Positions 23,011 through 33,100 of a DNA stretch of 64,000 nucleotides are shown one piece after another. Positions within the stretch are counted from its first letter, which is position 1. Every line of letters starts with the position of its first letter. The DNA is from Glandiceps talaboti (Eukaryota > Hemichordata > Enteropneusta > Spengelidae), in the NCBI RefSeq assembly GCF_964340395.1, contig NC_135561.1, forward strand, positions 10,122,732 to 10,186,731, written 5' to 3'. The notes below the pieces were generated by a model, which did no database searches, had not been told where the DNA came from, and saw nothing but the letters and a program-made list of their open reading frames with translations. Both the position numbers and the translations under genes were made by a program.

Positions 23011-23890
23011 GACGAGTATAAAGTTGGCGTCAGATTCAGATTCAGCTAGCGTCATATTGAGCGTCAGATTCAGCGTCAGATAGCCTCAGATTCGAAGATA
23101 CCCGACGGCCGGACTCAATCAAAACTGAAATAATACCGTTGAGACTACACGGAAAGATTCTGCTTCACAACCTTTTGATGGGAGATGGAATGTCTCTGCT
23201 TGCACAATTTTTAAATTTTAAATTCAAATTTTTAAAAATGACAACATATTACATACGTAAACTTAGCTTTTACTCCCGGCTTTTACTGACACCATGTACA
23301 TTATTGGCAAAACATATCAACCAACGAACATACAGTGGCTGAACTTGGGGCTATCAATAGCCCCATCTACACGGCACTAAAAATCCTACCTGAGGTAGGA
23401 TTCAGGATAGTTTGAAGCGCGTGTAGATGCAAACGCATCCTGAACCTGTCCTGAAACCGTCCTGACTTAGGACACCTTTGAGAGGTTTCCTGAAACCCTC
23501 CTGACTTCGTCCTATAGTACTGTCAGGATGGAACGCGCGACATCTACGCTGTAACCTTCCTACGTGTAGACACAAATCTATCCTACCTCAGGTAGGATTT
23601 GGGACTGCCTCAGGTAGGACGACCTACGTGTAGATGGGGCTAATGTCTCGGTTGCAAGTATTTCAACTCTATTTCACATATTTTTCCCAAATAAAAATTG
23701 TGCAAGCAGAGACATTCCAACTTCCATCAAAAGGCTGTGAAGCGGAATCTTTCCCTGTAGTCTCAACAGTATTATTTCAGGTATGTTTGAGTCCGTCAAG
23801 TGTCTTCGGATCTGAGGCTATCTGACGCTGAATCTGACGCTCAATATGACGCTAGCTGAATCTGAATCTGACGCCAACTTTATACTCGTC
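23011..23890. mobile_element. Long-TIR DNA transposon, interrupted by another element
   Basis: The termini GACGAGTATAAAGTTGGCG and its reverse complement open two arms of about 200 bp (23011-23213 and 23687-23890) that match almost base for base over the first 85 bases and well beyond. Inside the arms the short motif GTCAGATTCAG repeats several times. No transposase frame. The middle holds a second element (23359-23641). Confidence 0.82.
23359..23641. mobile_element. Nested MITE, ~283 bp
   Basis: Bounded by AGCCCCATCTACACG and its reverse complement. The interior repeats CCTACCTGAGGTAGGAT palindromes and TCCTGAC/GTCAGGA motifs. It lies between the arms of the element at 23011-23890, so it inserted later. 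Just outside its left end, TGGGGCTAT and ATAGCCCCA form a small extra hairpin. Confidence 0.72.
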
Positions 23891-23980
23891 CATTATTGAG
23901 ATGGTCAAAGTCGATATGTACATGTAAATGTTTGCATATAATATATTGCCTAATAAGATGGTGGATTAGACTATTCCTTA

Positions 23981-23996
23981 CGGGGGGGGGGGGGGG
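23981..23996. repeat. Poly-G run
   Basis: About 16 consecutive G in the presumed first intron. Confidence 0.85.
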
Positions 23997-24157
23997 TGTT
24001 ACTGCTATAATTGGCGAGGGAATAATTATTTTCGTGGTGGCATTTGAAGACTAATTTTAATTGATTTGTTCAGTAGTATGCTCTTTTCAGCATTAATTAT
24101 ACTTATCTTTTGGCAAGAATAGGTGGGATTATTTTGCTTTGCTTTCACCCCACTATC

Positions 24158-24687
24158 CTACAGTATGCCCACAGGGAACAAAAAGAATAAATTTTTTTTT
24201 TTCTTGCAATTTTTGAGATTTCTAATATTATTTCCTTATTTTCTCTAAGCTTTTATCTTAAATAATTTTTTTGATATTGCCATAATAAATATCATTTCCT
24301 CTGACTATTTCTTTTTTCCAATGTCCTAACATTACCACTGTCTTATCAGAATATACCAACTTTGCATTGATCAGTACATTGCTAATCCTAGAACAAACTC
24401 TCAGGCTATGTGCCCAAATAACACATTACGTTAATGTGTACTACCATGATGGTAGGGTTAGTATATGTTTACACTCACTTTGTAATGTGTTGGTAAATTT
24501 GAATAAGACAGTGAGAATGGTAAGAAATAGGGGAAAAATAGTCAGAGGAAACAATAGTTATGGTGGCATTATCAAAAAGTTTATTTGAAATAAAAGCTTA
24601 GAGAAAATAAGAAAATAATATTACAAATCTGGAAAATCACAAGAAAATAATTATTTATTCTTCCTGTTCCCTGTGGTATGGCTACAG
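24158..24687. mobile_element. Long inverted-repeat element just upstream of the ROCO first coding exon
   Basis: Arms of about 200 bp: the left reads CTACAGTATGCCCACAGGG, the right (reverse complement) CTGTAGCCATACCACAGGG, and matching goes on through shared TTATTTTCTCTAAGC and CCTCTGACTATTT segments. The centre is about 100 bases. AT-rich, no coding capacity. Its right end is about 100 bases from the splice acceptor at 24788. Confidence 0.78.
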
Positions 24688-24807
24688 TTTGCAAAAAAAA
24701 AGGGGGAGGGGTGATAAGGACAATCCTGACAATGTATGATACAGTCTCATAACATTCATTTAGTTTCTTCTTCTTACTTGTGTTTCAGGTGTCCATCAAA
24801 TGTAATC

Positions 24808-25255
24808 ATGTCCAAGAAAATGAAAAAGAAGGGGCCTCCCCCTTCAAAGAAAAAGGCACAGGTACCCATGGATGCGGCTGATTTGTACCCAGATCAAGAC
24901 CTTGACCTTGATCTTCATACATCTACATTGAATGAGCAATTGAATGATACATATGAATTAAGTGCAAAGTTAAATAATGCTTTGCCCCTGAAGAAAAAGA
25001 CTGCGGCACCGCTGAGAAAGACTGAGGCACTGCTGAGGAAGAGTAAAGTTAAGGCACAACCATTAAGGAGGACACTTGACTATGAGCAGTATGAAAGTAA
25101 TTCAGATTTCAGTCTTGAAGAACCACAAGACTTTCAAAACGATTATGAAGAGGTGTCAAATATTCCGCCACCTCCTCCTCCTCCTGCTTTATCACTTGTT
25201 TCAAAAAAGCCAAAAACTCAAAAAATTCAATTCAGTTCAGTGCCTGTACAATTGG

Positions 25256-25289
<34 letters not shown>

Positions 25290-26147
25290 GATGGTGGTGG
25301 TGGAAGATATGCCTGATGAGGATCAACCAAAGAGTCTACCTTTCTCAGCAAGAGACTTAATAGTACGAAAAGGAAAACTTACAAGTAGATTGAAAAAAAA
25401 GGCAGAAAAAAGAGGTGAGATTTGTTTGTACTCGATGTGTTAACGTTTTAGAATCCAAGCAGTAACAGATGAAGGGATCAGACTCTTCTAACAATTGCGT
25501 ATATTTTGTACCATAAAATATGTGCAGGGAAATCTGGGTGTGGTTAATGTAATATTATACAAAATATACCTACTGTAGCTCTCAAACAAAATATTCTTGT
25601 CACATGTTTCTTCTTTAGAGCTGGTGAGAAGTTGTTAATGATATGAGATAGATGTAATATTCTCACATAATGAGAATCAAGAATTGTGATGGGCTTTGAC
25701 GTAAACATTTTTTTAAACAGTTGAATTGCAATATAAGTTAAAAGTCATTTTAGTGCATATATTGTACAGTAGAAACTGTACACAGACTTATAACTATACA
25801 GATATAATGTTTGTATATGTATGATGACATATGTTACATGTATGAACAATACTACATATGAAAAACAAAAGATTAATCAGTCTGGCCACTAGTAGCGCTA
25901 TTTCTAATGCTTGGCCAAGAAGTTAGCCCAACAATAGTTGTGTATTCAATGATTACCACATCTACAAACTACATGTAGGACTATTAACAAAACAGATCAA
26001 TGTCTTTCATTATGTCATATATGTGTGTCAGTATTATAGCAATTGTTATCGCTTCTCTTTCTCTTTACAGTGGACTTTACACGATCCGACTTACTGTCAA
26101 AACTAGGAGCTGACATTACAACTCACTTCCCTATTGGTAAATTTAAG
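24808..26147 (+). other. ROCO gene: basic, proline-rich and polyQ N-terminal exons
   Basis: Exons 24808-25414 and 26071-26147 (residues 1-228). The first 20 residues contain two lysine clusters around GPPPS, like a bipartite nuclear localisation signal. A second KKK/RK-rich stretch follows at about 60-90, then seven prolines, then a run of 11 glutamines encoded mostly by CAA. The segment looks disordered. Nuclear targeting would fit the MBT repeat further on but is inference. Confidence 0.75.
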
Positions 26148-27143
26148 GTGAGAAACAAAGCAAGAATGAAGCACAGCAGTGTGCTCTCTAATGATAGCCA
26201 GATTTTGTTGTTGTGAGTCAAAATGATAAAAACTGGCATTTCTTGTGAGTCACCATATCGTGAGAGATAGGGTAACACCAAATATTTGTGCGTCACTAGA
26301 AGATGTGTGCATCAGTGGCATGTCAAATTAGCTAAGAGGGCACACTTTAGCACAGTGAACTGATTGTACATACAAGCAATCAGGCTAGGGAATTCAATCC
26401 AGAATGATTGCTGATCTGGATATATTTTCCAGATTGGGATAAACACGTACTTTGATTGAAATAATTATTTTGATTGGGATAACCGTTTGTATTTTTATAC
26501 CCTGAAGGGGATAAAAGACCATTTAATGCCTTGATGCATGTACATGTATGTATGACATGGTGCATATTGAAATAGGTACATGTGGGTGTGTATGTTTTGT
26601 TCTTTAAAAGACCTACAAAAAAGCAATGGGTCAGTGTACATTGTCCTAGGTAAATTTTCACTACATGCATGTGAAGAGATCTGGAAATCTTCTGAGATTT
26701 CTTTCAGTGTTTCATTGACGAATAACCCAAGATTGGGATAATTGGATACTTGTTGTAAAACCAATGGTATCATCATTATCATCATCATCGTCGTCATCGA
26801 CATTATAATCATCATCACCACCACCACTACCACCACCATCACCACCACCACCATCGCCACCACCACCACCATCGTCATCACCATCACCACCACTACTGCC
26901 ACCATCACCACCACCATCATCATCATCATCATCATCATCATCACCACCATCATCACTATCACCACCACCACCATCATCATCATCATCACCACCACCACCA
27001 TCACCACCACCATCATCACCACCACCACCATCGTCATCACCATCACCACCACCATCATCATCATCATCACCATCATCACTATCACCACCACCACCATCAT
27101 CATCATCACCACATCCACCACCACCACCACCACCACCACCATT

Positions 27144-27174
<31 letters not shown>

Positions 27175-30100
27175 CCATCTAATGAATTACTATATTTCTT
27201 TGCAGACCTTAGCCAAGACTGGTATGCCTGATGCAAGTACTAAAAGCAAAATGAGTTTGTATGGATTAGAACAAACTACAGACATGGTGATAAAGACCTG
27301 GTTAGATAACTGGTCTGGCAAGGGTAATATGTATACCTTGATAATGCATGGATGTGTTAATATTACTGATATTGCCGTTGAATGGATCTCTCAGAGCTGT
27401 CCAAATCTAGAAACTGTAAGTTTAGTTTTTATAATAGTAAAAATACAGTTTCTCTCATAATATGAATAGTAATAATACAAGGATAACACTGAAGTAAAGC
27501 ACTCTCTCTATGTGCTACACTGGTTTATATCATTCATATCAAGTGTAAAAGTATACTGTTTCTATTGGTTTATTTACAAGACTAGCATGTGGCCTTTCTA
27601 ATGTGGTCAATTAGAAAATGAAACAATATACCTTTACACTTGATATGGATGCTATAGATGATTGTGGTACATGCAGAGAATGCTTTACTGGTGGTGTGGG
27701 TTGTAATAATTAGAAGAAAAAAAATTTACCTAGAAGTGAAGGAGAAAACAACATATATAATTCATATATATCATCATTAAATAAATAATAAACACAATTT
27801 TGCAAATTATGTAAAGGAACACAAATTAGTTTTATGCGTTTTTATATTGAGTTTGGTCATACTTATTACACTATTACAATCAAAAGGCACTCTTACTGAA
27901 ACAAAACCATCACTTGAAAGTGGCTGAACTCAAACCTGCTATAAAGATAATAAATGGTAATTTTGCACAACTGATCACTGAAGGTGTTCAGTAGGACTTT
28001 AGGGATCATTATATGTATAAAACATAATGAGGAAGTCCCTACTAATGTATGCAATCAACAGTTTTAACAATGCCAGCTGACGGTCATGATACAATGTAAC
28101 TTTTGAAGAAAAAAAATAACATCAATGGCGTTATAGCACAACTGTGCAGTTTTTTACAAATATTTATCCCTGTGCAGATCTATGCTATGGATATGTGTTC
28201 ATTTGCTGAATGATTATCCAGTTTCCTATCCAGCCCTGTTTTTATCTTTGCAATATACATCTACATGATCATTTAGGTGTTGCTATGGGTGTGGTCTTGT
28301 TGCTAGACATGTTTGCATGTATTTTTTGTATGTTCATTCATTTGTCTCTTAATCCATATTGTTATCTTTGCAATATGCATAATGATTTGGCTGTTGCTAT
28401 GAGTGTGGTCTTGTTGCTAGGCACATTTACATACATTTTAAAATGTTTATTCACTTGTCTATTAATCATTTATTATCTTTGCAATATGCATAATGATTTG
28501 GCTGGTGCTATGAGTGTGGTCTTGTTGCTAGGCACATTTACATGCATTTTTAAATGTTTATTCACTTGTCTATTAATCATTTGTTATCTTTACACTATGT
28601 ACATTTGTTTGGCTGTTGCTATTGGAGTGGTCTTGTTGCAAGGCATATTTACATGCACTTTTTTAAATGTTCACTTGTCAAAGAATCCTTGCTATTATCT
28701 TTGTGCAATACACCATCGTTTGACTGTTGCTGTGGGCGTGGTCATGGTTGCTAGAGCCAGTTGTGTCAAAATGTTTTGAACAAAATCTGCAGACTAACAC
28801 TGCTAGTGCTAGAAACATCTCATCAAATTTCAGTTTCATTGACCAACTACTTTTTGAAGATATAAGTTTTTGACCAAAATTCACATTTTTACACTCAACT
28901 TGCATATTGCTGATGAAATCATTATATGCTTAATATTTCTTCATCTATACACACCCAATGCATCCCCTTTAAATGACAGCCCAATATGCCAAGTAGCTTT
29001 GGAATTAAAGATTTTTGACCAAAAAGACACAATTAGCCCTAATTTGCATATTACTGATGGAATCATCATATGAACAAATCTTAAGCTACACACCCCTAAG
29101 AATGTTCTGACCAAATGTCAGACCAATCTGCCCAGTTTTTGTCCAAAAATGACTTTTTACCCAAATCACACACCTAGTGATGCAATCATTTTGCTTTGAA
29201 TACTTTCCCACCTAGACACCAAAACTAATGTCCCCATCAAATATAAGGCAATCAGTCTAGCAGTTTTTGAGTTTAAGTCGTCCACACACACACACACACA
29301 CACACACACATCGCACCATACCTATAGCACTGAAACTTATCAGTTCATGTTCTAAACATAATGTAATGCAATACAATACAATGCAATACAGCAAATTTAT
29401 GATATGATACTGTAGTACGATACCACAATGCAGTGCAGTACAATAGTATAAAACACACTTATATTAACATTTTTCAGGAAATTTAACTGCTTTCCTGGAA
29501 AAAGAAAAGAAAAGAAAATGAAATATACACATAAATGAAAAAAAAAACTTAACAAACACAAACAACATGATAAATTTCATATTTTTCTTTTTGAACTAAC
29601 AGGTGATCTTCAGTGGTTGTCGTAATTTAACAGAGCGTTCTGTCATAGCACTCCTGAAACACTGTCCTAAACTACAGTACTTGTCAGTTGTTGGGTCATC
29701 TGTATCTTCCATACCAGTAGGAGCAAGCCGTCTTTTGAATTTAAACGTCAAAGGATGTCCTGTACATACCCCAATGAAGGACTCACTTGAACCAAGACAT
29801 GTTGATGTACCTAAGTTTGTAGGGGACTACTATGCAGGTGAGATCACTTCTTAAAATCCCACTAAATCTAGCACAGCATATTCTGTGTACCAAAGTTTCA
29901 CCTATTTCACATTAAAGCTTTTCAAGATGCAATACAATGACATGTATTCATGTCTGTAAATTGCTTATTCCCTTCAATGTAAAAGTAAAACATCTCATGA
30001 ATATTCATTGTTCAATCATGAATATTTCTGCTGACTCCCATGATGCAATGTGGCTCACAGTAAAGATACCCTAACAAGGCACAAAGATCAACTTGAGGTT

Positions 30101-33100
30101 TCTCATAAATCTCAAGTAAATGTAGGTGATGTAAAATCATGAAATGAGACTTAAGAACCCGTGTATAATTTATCAAAATGTCACTTTCCTGGAATGGTGT
30201 TCCTTTTCAATTTATAATCCAAAATAAATTATTAATACCACTTTCCATTCATATTACCACTACAACTGTTTACAGCTGATGACTATAGGTATAGTAATCA
30301 GCCTGCCAAAAATATGTGAATAAATTTATGTCATCCGTCTGCTAATAACCCATCTATTTTCGTCACGAACACAAACACCAGCTGATAAAACAAAAACATA
30401 TCCAGCTTACAAGATGGTGATGATGGACGTTGGTAGTGGAATCAAAAGAGAATTTCTCAACAAGATGAACTTCACGTCAGGAGAGCAGGGTAAAATGTGC
30501 AATCTGTATCTTGATTGGGTACCTAAGAGTCAGCTGATCAAGGATACACCAATCACATACACTGTATTAGAGGTGAAAAGCAAGGTATGGAATATTTTGC
30601 TTTAAATTGAAACCTCAATTTTTTTATGTTGATAAAAGCTTCAAAAACTCAAACACTTAACTGGTAATTTGGTTTACAGAAAATGCACTTTTGGCAAACT
30701 AAGATATCCACAAACTAAAAGTCTTTACCCAACTACCGGTATGTTTGATAGTAGTTAGCTCTTTGTCGATTGAAGTACCCTACATGTCATGGGCTTCTGT
30801 CATATTACCAATGTGATAAAATGGCATGAATAGAATATAATCACTAGTTGAAATAGATTATACACATTATGTAAATTGTGGTAAGATACAAAATTCATTC
30901 ATGTGCTATTCATAATTTATCTTTCAGTTGAATTGTATACTTATTCATTGGCATCAGTTTTGAAAATATGGCGTCACTTTTATAAACATGTGGTTATGTA
31001 TGTGCAAATTTCACCAGGTTTTGTTGAGCTGTTGTCTAGATTATGAGACAACAATGATAGATCATTTTATCATGTTTTTATTTTTAGAAGTTTGTAACTT
31101 TGGAATTTATCCATTTTTATCTATTAGTTTTAATACTCTGAAGAAGGCAACTGTTGCGTTGCCAAAATGTCGGTTTTGATAAAGATCATCAGAAGATTAT
31201 AGTGACTGGTCAAGACATCTTTAATTTCTACCTTACATTTTGCCAACATTTTGATGTACTCCCACCCACTTATTTTAACTTCAATTGTCGTATTTGGACT
31301 GAGTTTATTTCTTGGACCAATACATAATAATAATACTAATAGAAAATCACTGCAGATATTCAAATACATGACTTGTGTGAATGTTTTTGTGATGTCATGT
31401 GTTTCTATTTTCTTCACAGACTGTTCTTGATTTGTTTACCAGTGAACGTTGTGTCTACTTGCTGACCTTTGACCTCGATGATCAACAAGCAGCTGACAAA
31501 TGTGCACAGACAATGGGAAGTGTATTAGTTCAGGTAAAATAATCTGTTGCTGCATTCCTATGGAAAGACAAAAGATTGCATTAAATGGCCACTAGGAGTG
31601 CTATTCAACAGCAAATTTGTGAATGGAAACTATGGGCCAGAATCAATCAGTACTGTAGTTGACTTTGAATATCATCACTTCACAACATTTCTTGGCAATT
31701 GATGATAACATTTCATTACTTCAAATAGTTTTGCTTCTTTTTTTATTACAAGTCATTCCAGTTTCAAAGCAACCAGTGCATTAATGCTGTTCAGGATGAC
31801 TATGTATGTTATATATAATATTTATATTTTTTTAATATTTATTTTGGTAGAGTCCTCGTTGTTTCTTTGTGATAGTTGGCACTCATCAAGGCAAGGTTGA
31901 CTCTGGCAAAGTAACAAAACTTACCAGTGATATCAAGAGTAAGATGGCTGCTTGGAGATTGAAGTTAACAAAGAAACGAGACATCATAGAAAAGTTAGTC
32001 AAAATGTTGACCTTTATTTGCTAATTTAAATAATCATCTGACTAGCTGTCTGTCTGTCTGTCTGGCTGCCCCTTATGTTGTCTGCCAGTCTTGTGAGCTT
32101 CCTGTCTGGCTGTCTGTCTGACTGTCTGACTGTCTGACAGTCTCTTTCCATCTGGCTGGCTGTCTGTCTGTCTGTCTGTCTGACTGTCTGTCTGGCTGCC
32201 ACTCATACCGTCTGCCAGTCTTGTGAAGTTCCTGTCTGTCTGTCTGTCTGGGCTGGCTGTCTGGCTGTATGTCTGTCTCTGTCTGTCTTGCTGTCTGTCT
32301 GTCTGGCTGCCCCTCATGTTGTCTGCCAGCCTTGTGAACTTCCTGTCTGTCTGTCTGTCTGGCTGGCTGGCTGTCTGGCTGGCTGTCTCTTTCTCTCGAG
32401 AAAGAATAGAAAAGAATAGTCCATTTAACAGTAAAACATTACGTTTGCTCACTCTTTCTCAATATTGGAAAGAAGAAGTAATTCATAATCAGGTTGTCAA
32501 TGAAGATATTGTTTGTTCAGCAATCCACTTTCTCTGTAATTTTTTCTCTTTGTGTGATATACAAATATTGTTTTATTATAGTGACATTGATGATCCGATG
32601 TTCTCAGTCCAGATGCTGTACAGTAGAATACAGAATGTATTGATATCATCTGAACACTGTAATGACATTGATGTGTATGCTGTCAATACTGTGTCTGGGG
32701 AGGTAAGGAGAGGGGTGTGGGTGCATGAGATGGGAGGGAGAGGCTAAAGAGTGTTAAAGAAAAAAAAGGGTGCGGGGGGGGTGGGGGTGGTACTATTGAA
32801 GAAAGTATGGGAAAATAGATGCCTGAAGGAGGGAGTGAAGGATAAAATAAAAAAGTGTATTCAAAGAAGAGGAGAAGGAGAGATAAAAGTGTGAAGGGAG
32901 AGGAAAGGGGGGGGGGACAAAAAGAGGGAAGGATTGAGAGAATTGAAGCAAGAAAGAGAATCAAGGGAATTAAAGGGAGCTATAGCGTAAGATCAGTGAA
33001 GGAAAGAGGGAGATGAGGAAGGGATGGCAGAGGAGAAAAAGAGAAGTGGTAGAGAGAAAGGGAGGGATGAAGAAAGAGGAAGTGTTTCCATGACATTGAC

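Larger units (their letters stand above)
27206..29837 (+). other. ROCO gene: cysteine-type leucine-rich repeats
   Basis: Exons 27206-27415 and 29603-29837 (residues 229-376). The pattern MHGCVNITD...[17 protein letters not shown]...[10 protein letters not shown] is that of the roughly 26-residue LRRs of FBXL and AMN1 proteins (C-x-N/L-T-D, CP-x-L). This differs from the LP-type repeats found before the second Roc of the same protein. Two to three repeats are visible, followed by a short tail leading into the degenerate Roc. Confidence 0.7.
30382..32702 (+). other. ROCO gene: first Roc domain, degenerate
   Basis: Exons 30382-30584, 31420-31533, 31851-31993 and 32582-32702 (residues 377-570). 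It aligns with the second Roc of the same protein: [16 protein letters not shown] opposite [27 protein letters not shown] opposite [11 protein letters not shown], and [10 protein letters not shown] opposite VVGTHADQV. The P-loop has lost its first Gly and the Ser/Thr after Lys, the G3 Asp-x-x-Gly is gone, and the G4 Asp is replaced. GTP binding is therefore unlikely. A structural or regulatory role is inferred. Confidence 0.75.

Noticed and set aside
23139-23342. 67-codon frame as a host gene
   Set aside because: It starts within the left arm of the inverted-repeat element at 23011-23890 and matches nothing.
26495-27236. Long open frames of 146-227 codons on both strands
   Set aside because: They are translations of the CAC/CAT triplet array (poly-Asp/Gly, Met/Val or Thr/Ile) and have no gene structure.
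28210-28779. 189-codon open frame with repeated hydrophobic motifs, like a membrane protein
   Set aside because: The repeat comes from the 111-bp tandem units. The frame has no splice context and the units vary without coding constraint.
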